Positions 35,330 to 45,298 are shown, numbered from the stretch's first letter. The stretch is DNA of 64,000 nt from Ruegeria atlantica (GCA_013032095.1 WQBJ01000001.1:1-64000); one strand, 5' to 3'. A program made the numbers and translations. Notes: generated by a model from the sequence alone, not told the origin.

Positions 35330-36865
35330 ATGCCCCACTTAGTCTCTGAATTGATTGCACCCCATTCCGGCACTGCCAATGCCATTGGTGCCCCTGGTCG
35401 ATCTTGGTTGAACTATCGTGAATTGCGTGAGCTTTGCGCAAAGGTAAAGGAGGATCTCCATCAGATCGGAGTAGGCCGTGGCGACCGGGTGGCAATTGTA
35501 TTGCCCAATGGCCCAGAGATGGCGACGGCCTTCATATCCGTCGCCCAAGTGGCGACGACGGCACCCCTTAACCCTGCGTACACTTACGAAGAATACGTTT
35601 TTTACCTCAAAGACCTGAAGGCAAAGGCCCTTTTTGTAAACGAAAACGAAGATGGTCCCGCCGTACAAGCGGCAAGGGACCTTGACATCGCTGTCCTGAG
35701 AGCGTCTCGCGATAGTTTCCACAAGGCCGGGCAGTTTTCCATTTTGTCCTGCGATCCAATTGGAATTGCTGACACATCCGCGCCGGGTGAAGATGACGTC
35801 GCTCTGATACTCCACACGTCAGGGACAACGTCGCGCCCCAAGATCGTTCCCTTGACGCAGGCCAATATCTATTCGTCGGCACGAAACGTGGCTTCGTCTT
35901 TGAAACTGACAATCGACGATCGTTGTCTGAGTATTATGCCACTGTTTCATATCCACGGGCTGATCGCGGCTGTCGCTGCATCGTTAAGCGCTGGTTCTCA
36001 AATCAGTTGCACCCAAGGCTTCAATGCTCTTGGCTTCTTTTCTCAAATCGCCGAGGTCGATCCGACTTGGTACACGGCAGTTCCGACAATGCACCAGGCT
36101 ATTCTTGCTCGAGCTGCGCGAAACCAGTCCATCATTGAACAATCACGGTTGCGCTTTCTTCGGTCTTCTTCCGCGTCGTTGCCGGGGCCGGTAATGGAAG
36201 AGTTGGTGTCAACATTTAATGCGCCCGTCATTGAGGCATACGGTATGACTGAGGCCACACATCAAATGTGTTGCAACCCGCTTCCTCCGCAGGTGCAAAA
36301 GGCCGGATCCGTTGGAATAGCAGCAGGCCCCGAAGTCAGGATTGCAGACGAGACGGAAAACGTTCTTATCTCTTCGTGGGACGTCGGAGAAATCGTTATC
36401 AGTGGTCCGAACGTGACACCGGGATACGAGAGCAACCCGCAGGCAAATGCAGACAATTTCTTTGAAGCGGATGGAAAACTCTGGTTTCGAACTGGTGACC
36501 AAGGGTCATTCGACGAAGAGAATTATCTGCGACTGACCGGACGCCTTAAGGAGCTCATCAATCGAGGTGGAGAGAAAATAAGCCCGCTTGAAGTTGACGC
36601 CGTGCTGCTCAGCCACCCGGACGTAGCTCAGGCCGTTTGTTTTGCTGTGCCTCACGATAAACTGGGTGAAGATATCGCTGCGGCGGTCGTTCTCTCAGAA
36701 GGTGCCTCGATAGCGGGGCAGGAAGTTAGGGAATTTGTCGGTTCGCGGCTCGCCAAATTCAAGGTGCCGACTTCAGTGGTTATTCTCGAAGAGATCCCAA
36801 AAGGCGCTACCGGCAAAATACAAAGGATCGGGTTGGCCGCTAAACTAGGACTGGCAGAGGCTTAG
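35330..36865 (+). CDS. Acyl-CoA synthetase, oxalate-CoA ligase-like
   Basis: A 511-residue AMP-forming ligase. The ATP motif is LILHTSGTTSRPKIVPLTQ, followed by PLFHIHGLIAAVAASL and DPTWYTAVPTMHQAIL, which resemble the AAE3/Pcs60 oxalyl-CoA synthetase branch. YGMTEATHQM and LTGRLKELINRGGEKISP are the usual downstream motifs, and the PKGATGKIQRI lysine is present. It may activate oxalate or another short acid linked to the glyoxylate genes. The PanE-like reductase follows by 4 bp. A formyl/oxalyl-CoA decarboxylase is not seen here. Confidence 0.75.
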   Translation: MPHLVSELIAPHSGTANAIGAPGRSWLNYRELRELCAKVKEDLHQIGVGRGDRVAIVLPNGPEMATAFISVAQVATTAPLNPAYTYEEYVFYLKDLKAKALFVNENEDGPAVQAARDLDIAVLRASRDSFHKAGQFSILSCDPIGIADTSAPGEDDVALILHTSGTTSRPKIVPLTQANIYSSARNVASSLKLTIDDRCLSIMPLFHIHGLIAAVAASLSAGSQISCTQGFNALGFFSQIAEVDPTWYTAVPTMHQAILARAARNQSIIEQSRLRFLRSSSASLPGPVMEELVSTFNAPVIEAYGMTEATHQMCCNPLPPQVQKAGSVGIAAGPEVRIADETENVLISSWDVGEIVISGPNVTPGYESNPQANADNFFEADGKLWFRTGDQGSFDEENYLRLTGRLKELINRGGEKISPLEVDAVLLSHPDVAQAVCFAVPHDKLGEDIAAAVVLSEGASIAGQEVREFVGSRLAKFKVPTSVVILEEIPKGATGKIQRIGLAAKLGLAEA

Positions 36866-36869
36866 GCAC

Positions 36870-37847
36870 ATGAAAATTTGTATTTTTGGTGCTGGTGCAA
36901 TCGGGGGTTACGTTGCCGCCAAGCTCGCTCAGACAGATGCAGAAGTTAGTGTAGTCGCGCGCGGTCCACATTTGGAGGCAATGCAAAAAAAGGGATTGAC
37001 CCTGGTTGAGGAGGGACAGGATCCCGTAAACGTTTCAATAAAGGCTTCGGACAATGCTGCCGATCTCGGCCCACAAGATTATGTCTTCATCACACTGAAA
37101 GCGCACTCAGTTCCAGCAGTCGTGGACTCAATGCAGCCTCTGATTACGGACGAAACAACAATAGTGAGCGGTGTGAACGGAGTACCATGGTGGTATTTCC
37201 ACAAACTGGGTGGCCCCTACGAGGGAACGAGGTTGGCGTCTGTAGATCCGGGTAACGCGCAATGGGACGGTTTTGGGCCAGATCGAGTCCTCGGATGTGT
37301 CGTTTATCCAGCTGCGGAGGTTATTGCTCCGGGGTCAATTAAGCATGTCGAAGGTAATCGTTTTTCATTGGGCGAGCCCGATGGTTCTAAATCAGACCGA
37401 GCCGCGAAGCTATCGGCTGCGCTGGTCGCCGCCGGACTTCGCGCTCCCGTCAGACCAAGAATCCGGGACGAAATTTGGTTGAAACTGTGGGGTAACTTGT
37501 CGTTCAATCCGATTTCCGCCCTTACGCACTCAACACTTGATGTTTTGTGTTTAGACCAGGGTACGCGTTCAGTAGCACGCGGAATGATGCTTGAGGCTCA
37601 GGAAATCGCCGAGAAACTGGGGGTTAGGTTTCCAATTGATGTTGAAAAGCGCATTGATGGCGGAGCGGCTGTCGGAGTACACAAGACCTCTATGTGGCAG
37701 GACTTGGAGTTGCATCGACCTATGGAAATTGATGCCTTGGTCACTTCTGTGCAGGAATTGGGGCATCTAACAGGGATCACAACACCCACAATTGACACCG
37801 TAGCATCGCTGATAAAACTGAGGGCAAAGGTCGCAGGACTTTATTGA
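36870..37847 (+). CDS. Ketopantoate reductase family (PanE/ApbA-like) oxidoreductase
   Basis: A 325-residue NADPH-dependent reductase of the 2-dehydropantoate 2-reductase family. The N-terminal nucleotide motif is IFGAGAIGGYVAAKL. The catalytic lysine region is RDEIWLKLWGNLSFNP, and VGVHKTSMWQDLELHRPMEI closes the C-terminal domain. Its place behind the CoA ligase makes a catabolic 2-oxoacid reductase role more likely than pantothenate synthesis. Confidence 0.82.
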   Translation: MKICIFGAGAIGGYVAAKLAQTDAEVSVVARGPHLEAMQKKGLTLVEEGQDPVNVSIKASDNAADLGPQDYVFITLKAHSVPAVVDSMQPLITDETTIVSGVNGVPWWYFHKLGGPYEGTRLASVDPGNAQWDGFGPDRVLGCVVYPAAEVIAPGSIKHVEGNRFSLGEPDGSKSDRAAKLSAALVAAGLRAPVRPRIRDEIWLKLWGNLSFNPISALTHSTLDVLCLDQGTRSVARGMMLEAQEIAEKLGVRFPIDVEKRIDGGAAVGVHKTSMWQDLELHRPMEIDALVTSVQELGHLTGITTPTIDTVASLIKLRAKVAGLY

Positions 37848-38322
37848 TTTCCTTCCAGGGATTGTCTGAAGCACTTGGGTTGAAGTGGGCAGGGGGGCTT
37901 TTCTAGCTTGGGCGCAAAAATAAGCGATCGCATTCAAGTACTTCAACCAGGATAGATCTCTCGTCAGCTGTGGTACTTCCAAGCTGACATGGTCCGCCGC
38001 TCTTGCCGAACGGCGTGATCTTTGCGCGGCCCAAATGACAGCTTTGTTAGCCTAACTGATACTGGCTCGAATTTATCTGACAGCGTCGGGTGGGTTTCCG
38101 TCGTTTGCTTTGCTTGAAACGGGTGGCGACTACCACACCATCCGGAATAAAGTAGATTCAAAATTTACCAATTCAGCCTCCACCTTGTTTTGTATGGACG
38201 TTCGCCAAAGTCGGCGGTCAAACCTTGAAACTTTGTTTCGTTTCTTTGGTGAATATCGAAACATCATGACAGCGCAAGCGCGATAGTCTAGGTGTTCACA
38301 TTACCTAAAAAACAAAGTCTCG
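37848..38322. other. Gap with IS6 right-end remnant
   Basis: At about 37930-38085 there is a decayed IS6 tail: a conceptual NHFNQDRSLVS ... SAALAERRDLCAA followed by the end core ATTTATCTGACAGCG. The remaining 240 bp before the permease gene hold no gene; they presumably contain its promoter. Compared with the copies at 164 and 50800, the tail carries substitutions and cannot encode a transposase. Confidence 0.6.
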
Positions 38323-40215
38323 GTGAACTCCGTGGAACATATTGCCTTTACGTTTGAGATGGGTGTGGTTTGCGTTTTGTTGGCCTTCACCGTCTTCCTG
38401 TTCGTTTCAGAAATTGTCAGAATTGACCTCTCCGCCATACTGGTTCTGGTCCTCGTCGGCCTACTCAGCTACGCACCGGGGCTGGAGAATCTGGCGGATG
38501 TTACGCACCTGTTCGATGGATTTGCTTCGAACGCTGTGATTTCTATCATTGCGGTCATGATCGTCGGTGCCGGCTTGGACAAAACTGGTATCATGAACAA
38601 GGTTGCCGCGGTTATTCTCAAATATGGTGGCACAGCTGAAAACCGGGTATTGCCGATCGTTTCAGGGACGGTCGGGGTTATTTCCTCCTTCATGCAGAAT
38701 GTCGGGGCGGCTGCGTTGTTTCTGCCGGTCGTCAGCCGCATTTCCTCGAGATCCGGAATACCCCTGTCTCGCTTACTGATGCCCATGGGGTTTTGCGCCA
38801 TTCTGGGTGGTACGATGACAATGGTTGGCTCATCTCCGCTAATTCTGCTGAACGACCTAGTCCAGACTGCCAACGAGGGGCTGCCTGAAGGTCAGAAGAT
38901 TGAACCATTCGGCCTGTTTTCGGTGACGCCAATCGGTGCGGTCTTGATCCTTACCGGGATCGGGTACTTTCTGCTGTTGGGGCGCTGGGTGCTGCCCGGA
39001 GATACCGGATCTGACAATACAGGCACAGGGCAAGGTACGCAGGAATACCTGCAACGTGTTTACGGGTTGCAGGCGGATGTTTTCGAAGTGATCGTGCCAG
39101 AAAAGAGCCCGCTGGTTGGGCAGATACTGGCTGACATCAACCACGAAAACCATCTCTACATAATATCCACATTTTATCGTGGTAAAACTTCTATGGTTCA
39201 GGTCCTGACTGCTGAGATCGCGGCTCCGTGCAGGCTTGCTATCATAGGAAATCGCTTGGTTGTCGAGCAGTTTGCAGAGAAATTCGATCTGACTGTTCTA
39301 CCTGAATTGGATATCTTCGTCGAAGAGTTTGCACCAACCAATGCCGGAATAGCCGAAGTTGTTGTGACACCTGACAGCAAGCTGATCGGTAAATGCCCCC
39401 GCGAGCTTTTGTTTCGCAAGACATACGGCATGTCTCTGCTTGCTATTCATCGAGGAGAAGAAACGCTCAGCCATGTCGAGACAGAAACGCATGAGTCCAC
39501 CCAGATCGGGCTCGAAGAATTTCACGCGGGTGACATGCTTGTTGCACACACAAGGTGGGACAACCTGATGCGGATTAAACGGGATCCTGACTTTGTGGTC
39601 GTGACAACGGATTTTCCGCAAGATGAATTGCGACCTCAGAAGGTCGGTTGGGCTTTGGCCTTTTTTGCGATTTCGCTGTCGCTGATCCTGTTCACCGACG
39701 TTCGCTTATCCCTTTGCCTTTTGACAGGCGCAGCCGGAATGATGCTCACGCGTGTGCTCAGTGTCGATGAGGCGTATCGAGCTGTCGGATGGAACACGGT
39801 TTTTCTGCTGGCATGTCTCATACCGCTGGGACAAGCGGTGCAAAATACTGGTACTGCGGCGTGGATCGCACAGCAAATCATGATCATTTTGAACGGTTGG
39901 CCCATTTGGGCGCTTCAAGCTGGCGTCGCGATATTGGCCACTGCTTTTTCACTGGTTATGTCGAATGTCGGAGCCACCGTCCTGCTTGTGCCCCTTGCCG
40001 TTTCAATTGCAGTCGCCGCTGGTGGTAACCCAGCCGTCTTTGCGCTAACAGTTGCGATTTCGACCTCGAACAGCTTCATCATACCCACTCATCAGGTAAA
40101 CGCGCTGATTATGGGGCCGGCGGGTTATAAGGTAATGGACTTTGTGCGATCCGGAGGTGTTATGACCGTTCTGTTCCTAGTGGTTTCTTTGCTGATGCTC
40201 AACGTGATGTACTAA
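38323..40215 (+). CDS. SLC13/DASS-type permease with TrkA-C domains
   Basis: A 630-residue membrane protein with a GTG start and membrane helices in two blocks (about residues 10-230 and 440-630). The central cytoplasmic part, about residues 250-430, carries two TrkA-C (RCK_C) domains, e.g. VFEVIVPEKSPLVGQIL and AEVVVTPDSKLIGKCP. The helices contain the SLC13-like FMQNVGAAALFLPV and MSNVGATVLLVPL repeats. Such proteins import anions such as sulfate, C4-dicarboxylates or related acids. It stands alone between an IS6 relic and an IS5/RND ruin. Confidence 0.84.
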   Translation: MNSVEHIAFTFEMGVVCVLLAFTVFLFVSEIVRIDLSAILVLVLVGLLSYAPGLENLADVTHLFDGFASNAVISIIAVMIVGAGLDKTGIMNKVAAVILKYGGTAENRVLPIVSGTVGVISSFMQNVGAAALFLPVVSRISSRSGIPLSRLLMPMGFCAILGGTMTMVGSSPLILLNDLVQTANEGLPEGQKIEPFGLFSVTPIGAVLILTGIGYFLLLGRWVLPGDTGSDNTGTGQGTQEYLQRVYGLQADVFEVIVPEKSPLVGQILADINHENHLYIISTFYRGKTSMVQVLTAEIAAPCRLAIIGNRLVVEQFAEKFDLTVLPELDIFVEEFAPTNAGIAEVVVTPDSKLIGKCPRELLFRKTYGMSLLAIHRGEETLSHVETETHESTQIGLEEFHAGDMLVAHTRWDNLMRIKRDPDFVVVTTDFPQDELRPQKVGWALAFFAISLSLILFTDVRLSLCLLTGAAGMMLTRVLSVDEAYRAVGWNTVFLLACLIPLGQAVQNTGTAAWIAQQIMIILNGWPIWALQAGVAILATAFSLVMSNVGATVLLVPLAVSIAVAAGGNPAVFALTVAISTSNSFIIPTHQVNALIMGPAGYKVMDFVRSGGVMTVLFLVVSLLMLNVMY

Positions 40216-40289
40216 ACATCCTGACCGGTCTTGTCAGAAGAACTGGTCGAAAGGCGGACAGGCTACCTCCGGAACCTACGCGGATGACC

Positions 40290-40641
40290 AAGGTCAGGAC
40301 ACATTGATTTTCGCTGCGCTGCGAGATTCACATCTCTGAAAATGGAGAGGTGAAATGAGTGACCCCTTCTGGCTGACCGATGAGCAGATGGCCAAGCTGC
40401 CCCTTTCTTTCCGAAATTACATGGCGAGCCCCTCGTTGGCGATAAACGGGTATTGAGCGGGATTATCTTCATCAACCGCAGTTGGTTGTGCTGGCGAGTT
40501 GCCTTGGAAGCCTACGGGCCACACAGGATGCTCTATAGCCGTTGCAAGCGTTGGAGCGAGAAGGGCATCTTTGCACGGACTACGGTGGGTATGGTCGCCG
40601 AGCATAGCGAGGAAAAGATCGTAATGAGGCGACCTATCTGA
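40290..40641 (+). pseudogene. IS5-family transposase remnant
   Basis: The start MSDPFWLTDEQMAKLP (ATG at 40355) matches IS5/IS1031-type transposases. The frame then shifts, and SGIIFINRSWLCW and KRWSEKGIFAR continue in another frame up to 40641. The catalytic region is missing. It abuts the RND fragment directly, so insertion followed by deletion probably removed the 5' part of the RND gene. Confidence 0.7.
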
Positions 40642-40644
40642 GCC

Positions 40645-41637
40645 TGACGAGCCGTTCTGTGACCAATCAGCTTTCAGCGTTTCTATCGGACCGATACGTC
40701 AATCGGTTTGATGCGGGTGGGCGGGCGTATCAGGTGATCCCGATGGCGGCAGATAGTTTTCGGACTGAACCGGCGGCGCTTAGTTCACTGCCAATTCGGT
40801 TGTCCGATGGAACGATGGTGCCGTTGAATGCGCTTGCTGATATTCACGTGGTCGCGCAACCTCGTGCCCTCGGAAAATTTGGCCAGCAACGGACATTCCG
40901 CATTACCGGCAGTGTGATCCCAAGCACTACCAAGGTTCAGAGTCTGGCAGCGTTGGAAGAAGCCGCAAAATCCATCTTGCCGCCCGGCTACACTATCGAC
41001 TACGCAGGCGTTTCTCGCCAGATCAAGCAAGAGGCAGATAGCCTAGTGGTGACCATGGCGATGTCTTTGGCGATGGTGTACCTGGCGCTGGTTGTTCAAT
41101 TCAACAGCTTCCGTTCGCCGTTGATCATCCTGTTGGGTTCGGTACCGCTCGCCCTGTCCGGGGCAGTGATGATCTCGTTTTTTGACCTAACCTCGATCAA
41201 CATCTACTCGCAGATCGGGATCATCACTTTGGTGGGGCTGGTTGCGAAGAATGGGATTTTGATCACAGAGTTCGCAAACGAATTGTCGTTGCAAGGCAAG
41301 GATCGCGTGAGCGCATAGTCGAAGGAGCACAATCGCGGTTGCAAGCCATTTCGATGACGACAATAGCTACCGTCGTTGGTCATGTCCCGCTGGTGTTGGT
41401 TGAAGGCTCCGGAGCTGAGGCGCGCGGTAGCATCGGTATCATTATCGTGGCAGGGATATCGGCACTATGTTCACGCTTGTAGCACTTCATTCGATTTACC
41501 TTCTGTTTTCGCCGAGACACGCTGTGCAGTCACCTGAAACGGAGGACGAAAACAGCGAATTCAGGAAACGGCGGTGTACAGGAAAAAGCCTAAGAAACAG
41601 TGGTCTTTCAAAAAATTGGGAACCTAGGGGATGGTGA
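40645..41637 (+). pseudogene. RND efflux pump, truncated and frameshifted
   Basis: The C-terminal third of an AcrB/MexB-type inner-membrane pump. It contains VTMAMSLAMVYLALVVQFNS, then YSQIGIITLVGLVAKNGILI, and stops at 41318 after QGKDR. A one-base shift restores IVEGAQSRLQAISMTTIATV and, after another lesion, TMFTLVALHSIYLLFSP. The N-terminal two thirds are absent and IS5 debris precedes it. Non-functional. Confidence 0.75.
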
Positions 41638-41881
41638 GAAGTCCGCGGTATCAACCTGGGTTCAGCAGTGCCTGTGAAGCCTGATCCCGCCTGTTTCGAT
41701 TGAACGCTATGTATATGAAGCTGATCACTGTCCCCCTTAGCAGGTAGGAAGACCATATCTGCTTTGGGTGAAACACTTTGGTTTGTGAAGCTGTTTGGGG
41801 TGCGTACTGCACTGCATTTGTCGTCCAATTGAATCCAATGCTGTGTAGTATCAACTCTGACGGCTGCAGTGAGGAAAGAAC

Positions 41882-42685
41882 GTGGCGCGCATCATGATCA
41901 TTTCTAGCTTCGTGACCATCGGTCACGTTGGTTTGTCGGCAGGACAGCCTGTTTGTCAAAGGCTGGGCGTGAACGTCACCTCTGTGCCTACGGTCGTTCT
42001 GTCAAATCACCCTGGCTGGCCTGAAGTTGCGCGTGCTCCGGTTGCGGCGGAGCATATAGTGGCTATGGCCGAAGCCCTGAGTTCGAACGGTTGGCTCGCC
42101 GATCACGAGGCAGTGCTAGTTGGGTATATGCCCACTGTCGAGCATGTTGATGCCGCAGCGGCGCTTTTGGCTCGGGTCAGTGAGGTTGCATATAAACCCC
42201 GTATCGTAGTTGATCCCATTCTGGGAGATTGGCCAAATGGCCTATACGCGTCGGAGGGCGTTGCGCAAGCGGTTCGAGACAGGCTTGTACCGCTTGCGAA
42301 TATAACGACACCCAATCTATTTGAACTTGAGTGGCTTTCGCAGCGGAAATGTATGACAGTCGATGATGCAAAATGTGCCGCTCAGGCTTTAGGCATTGAA
42401 ACGGTTCATGTCACCTCGGCTCCATTGGGTTCGGAAAAAACGGGTATCCTTTCATTGTCCGGTGGAGAATTTCACGAGTATTGCACGCCACGATATCCGG
42501 ATGTGCCGCATGGCGTTGGTGATGTATTCGCTGCCTTGATTGCGGCGAATTTCCAAGTTGGGCAGGCAGTGGGCTATGTGCACGGCCTTGCACGATCGTC
42601 CCAAGGTCAAGAACACTTGAATATCGTTGACGCGTCTGCAGATTGGGTATCTGCACCGGCAATTGCAGCAACCAGGAAGGGCTAG
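41882..42685 (+). CDS. Pyridoxal kinase-like sugar/vitamin kinase
   Basis: A 267-residue ribokinase-superfamily kinase of the PdxK/PdxY branch, with a GTG start preceded by GAGGAAAG. SSFVTIGHVGLSAGQPV aligns with the PdxY start. VVDPILGD and the C-terminal anion-hole motif VPHGVGDVFAALI (usually GTGD) are in place. Four bp separate it from the methylglyoxal-synthase fusion gene, implying a shared pathway. The substrate could be pyridoxal or a related hydroxymethyl or sugar-like compound. Confidence 0.75.
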   Translation: MARIMIISSFVTIGHVGLSAGQPVCQRLGVNVTSVPTVVLSNHPGWPEVARAPVAAEHIVAMAEALSSNGWLADHEAVLVGYMPTVEHVDAAAALLARVSEVAYKPRIVVDPILGDWPNGLYASEGVAQAVRDRLVPLANITTPNLFELEWLSQRKCMTVDDAKCAAQALGIETVHVTSAPLGSEKTGILSLSGGEFHEYCTPRYPDVPHGVGDVFAALIAANFQVGQAVGYVHGLARSSQGQEHLNIVDASADWVSAPAIAATRKG

Positions 42686-42688
42686 GTA

Positions 42689-43756
42689 ATGGCTTTCAAC
42701 TTCATCCTGATGCTAACTGAGAACGATCGCACTATCCCCGACGCCCACGCGCGCTTGGAAGAGGCGCTGGAAGGGGGCGCTCGTCATATCGGTTTCAAGG
42801 ATGTTGGACTGCCTCTGGAAGATCTACGCGGCTTGGCGCAGACCATTCGTGCCGCCGGCGGAAGATCTTACCTGGAAGTGGTCAGTCTTGATGAGGAAAG
42901 TGAGTTGGCTTCAGCTCGCGCCGCCGTAGGACTAGATGTCGATTGCCTTCTCGGAGGGACGAGGGCTTCGGCGGTCACGGAAGTGACCCGCGATCACCCT
43001 CTGCGCTACTATCCGTTTCCCGGACGGATCACAGGTCATCCCAGCGTGCTTGAAGGCCCCGTCAGCGACATCGTAGCATCCGCTCGCGCGTTGGCCGATC
43101 TCGAGCATGTGCACGGACTGGATTTGTTGGCTTATCGGTTTTCCGGTGACGTCCCGGCTCTGATGCGGCAAGTGGCACAGGCCGTTGCCAAGCCAGTGAT
43201 TGTGGCTGGCAGCATAGATAGCGAAGCCCGGATCGGTGCAGTAGCGGAATCCGGCGCGCAGGGTTTTACGGTTGGTACGGCCGCATTCGCCGGTGCTTTT
43301 CAGACCGACGCCAGCTTTGTCGATCAGGTCCGTTCGATCCTCGCCATTACCACAAGTGCCCAGGGGGTCTCGACGGCTTCGCGCAGGTTTGCACTGGTGG
43401 CCCATGATGACCGAAAGTCACATCTTCGCGCTTGGGTACTGCGCCACAGAACAGCTTTGGCAGGACACAGACTGATTTGCACCGGCGATACCGGCGCACT
43501 TGTTGCCAGCACCTGCCCGGAATTGAACGTCCGACGATTGCAGCGTGGATCCAGAGGGGGTGATCAACAACTTGGTGCGCTCGTAGCGACCGGTGAGCTG
43601 GACGCAGTGATTTTCTTTGCCGACCCAATGGCACCTCATGGCTATGATGTCGACCTTCAAGCTCTGACCCGACTTACCATAATGCATGACATCCCAATGG
43701 CACTCAGCGCTGCCGCAGCGGATCTTCTTGTGACAGCTTTTCTTGCTCACAGCTGA
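42689..43756 (+). CDS. Fusion of TIM-barrel domain and methylglyoxal synthase domain
   Basis: A 355-residue two-domain protein. Residues 1-225 look like a HisA/TrpF-type phosphate-binding TIM barrel: GARHIGFKDVGL, a LLGGTRAS strand, and VIVAGSIDSEARI then AQGFTVGTAAF at the phosphate end. Residues 235-350 are a methylglyoxal synthase (MgsA) domain, with ALVAHDDRK (His239, Asp240), RGGDQQLGAL (Asp292) and IFFADPMAPHGYDVD; these match the catalytic residues of E. coli MgsA. MgsA normally stands alone and splits phosphate from dihydroxyacetone phosphate. I do not recognise the full-length architecture. The adjacent kinase may provide its phosphorylated substrate. Confidence 0.75.
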   Translation: MAFNFILMLTENDRTIPDAHARLEEALEGGARHIGFKDVGLPLEDLRGLAQTIRAAGGRSYLEVVSLDEESELASARAAVGLDVDCLLGGTRASAVTEVTRDHPLRYYPFPGRITGHPSVLEGPVSDIVASARALADLEHVHGLDLLAYRFSGDVPALMRQVAQAVAKPVIVAGSIDSEARIGAVAESGAQGFTVGTAAFAGAFQTDASFVDQVRSILAITTSAQGVSTASRRFALVAHDDRKSHLRAWVLRHRTALAGHRLICTGDTGALVASTCPELNVRRLQRGSRGGDQQLGALVATGELDAVIFFADPMAPHGYDVDLQALTRLTIMHDIPMALSAAAADLLVTAFLAHS

Positions 43757-44113
43757 GCCTCCGGAGCTCGGTTTGCACCAGCCTTGGAATGGCTTGCGAA
43801 AGTACTCGGTTTTTGTTCAATGCAAACTTGCCCAATCTGATTGCTTCTGTTGACTGAATACTGTTGAAAGACCGTTTCACCAGCCGAGACACTTTCAAGC
43901 TGACACGGTCCGCTGCTCTTGCCGAGTGGCGCGATTTTTGCGCGGCATAGAGGACAACTCTACTGGCCTAGCTGAGGCTGGCTCGAATTTGTCTGACAGC
44001 GCCGATTGTTTCTGTTGTGTTCCGAGGCCAACAAGAGAAACACTTTTTTGTTCGCTTAGCGAAAAAAACTCGATTCACACGAAACACCTACGTTTCGATC
44101 TAACGCCAGTTCC
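43757..44113. other. Gap with IS6 right-end remnant
   Basis: From about 43872 to 44005 lies another IS6 3' tail (RDTFKLTRSAALAEWRDF in the original frame) ending in the core ATTTGTCTGACAGCGCC. The remaining DNA shows no gene. The converging genes on both sides are intact, so the element inserted between modules. Confidence 0.6.
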
Positions 44114-45298
44114 TCATTCCTGCATTTGGTTCGCGGCGGCCTGAAATGCAGGTATCGCGTTTTCAATCATCTCGTCAGTAGCAGTAAGGCAAATACGAAA
44201 ATCCGTTGGGCGGTCGAAGACTGTTCCGGGCATTACGTAAACGCCTTGCTGTTGGAGATACTCAGCAAAGGCGTCGCTGTCACCGCCCGGGGCCCGGCCC
44301 CAAAGATAGAAGGTACCTTCTGGTCTTGTCATCCTGTACCCCCACTGGCCCAAAGCACCAAGCATACGTTCACGACGGCGAGCCAGTGCGGCAAGGTCGA
44401 TTGAGAGGTCTTCAAGATCCGGTAGGGCATAGATCAACGGAGCGTCCGGGACATTCCAACCATCCGCCATCTGGACAGCAAACCGCAGTGCGCGAAGCTC
44501 TTCTCGTTCCGCTACAGGCAATGTTGGGGAAATCGCAAGATACCCGAGGCGCAGACCGGGTGCGAGGAGAATTTTTCCGTAAGAGTAGTCAATCAACGTG
44601 TGCGGATAGACAGCAGCAGGGGTCGTAAAGCCAATGCCATCGAACCGAATGCGGCGATAGGGTTCGTCAGACAAAATCCAAATACGATGACCAATTTCAG
44701 CGGACTTCTCCTCGAGCAGGTCAGCAAGCTGTTGCAAATCTGAACGCGAGTAAATGCGGCCTGTCGGGTTGTGCGGTGTATTCACAACCACGATCTTTGT
44801 GCGCGCGGTTATTGCCCCGGCAATGGCTTCGAGGTCGAGATCAAAATTATCAGGATCTAACCGTACTGGTATTTCTTTGGCGTCGGCAGCTGCCAGCATC
44901 GGCCCGTAACAAAACCAGCCAGGTAGCGGCACGATGCATTCGTCTCCGGGTTCAAGAAGCATGGTGAAACACATCTTGATCGCGCCAAAGGCGCCCTTGG
45001 TCAACGCAATGTCTTCCGCCTCGAAAGATAGTCCCAACTCATCGGATAACACGTCTGCCAGAAAAGCACATGGCTCCGCTTCGTTGGTCTTATAAGCGAA
45101 CCAGTCAACACTCAGAGGTTCGGCGCGTGTCTTCAGAGCATCCACGACTTTGGGTAAGGGCATTTCGTGCGGGTTGCCGAACGTGAAATCAGCGACCGCA
45201 GGTGTTTCCTTCACCGCGGCATTGTAGGACGTAAAGAAGGCTTCTACTTTCTTGATGGAACGTGCAGCGGCGTCCGCTCTGTGGGCAGCAATGGACAT
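44114..45298 (-). CDS. Class I/II PLP aminotransferase
   Basis: A 394-residue fold-type I aminotransferase of the aspartate/aromatic/methionine type. Marks are FTFGNPHEMPLP, VVVNTPHNPTGRIYS, ILSDEPYRRIRF, the Schiff-base lysine in SYGKILLAPGLRLGY, and the C-terminal substrate Arg in DFRICLTA. AGGGAGAG precedes the ATG. It is divergent from a methyltransferase with DsyB-like features. Methionine transamination, the first step of bacterial DMSP synthesis, is one possible role; general amino-acid transamination is equally compatible with the sequence. Confidence 0.8.
   Translation of the reverse strand: MSIAAHRADAAARSIKKVEAFFTSYNAAVKETPAVADFTFGNPHEMPLPKVVDALKTRAEPLSVDWFAYKTNEAEPCAFLADVLSDELGLSFEAEDIALTKGAFGAIKMCFTMLLEPGDECIVPLPGWFCYGPMLAAADAKEIPVRLDPDNFDLDLEAIAGAITARTKIVVVNTPHNPTGRIYSRSDLQQLADLLEEKSAEIGHRIWILSDEPYRRIRFDGIGFTTPAAVYPHTLIDYSYGKILLAPGLRLGYLAISPTLPVAEREELRALRFAVQMADGWNVPDAPLIYALPDLEDLSIDLAALARRRERMLGALGQWGYRMTRPEGTFYLWGRAPGGDSDAFAEYLQQQGVYVMPGTVFDRPTDFRICLTATDEMIENAIPAFQAAANQMQE

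Noticed and set aside
41496..41828. 110-codon open frame on the minus strand
   Set aside because: Unrecognised, no ribosome-binding site, and opposite the RND pseudogene tail.
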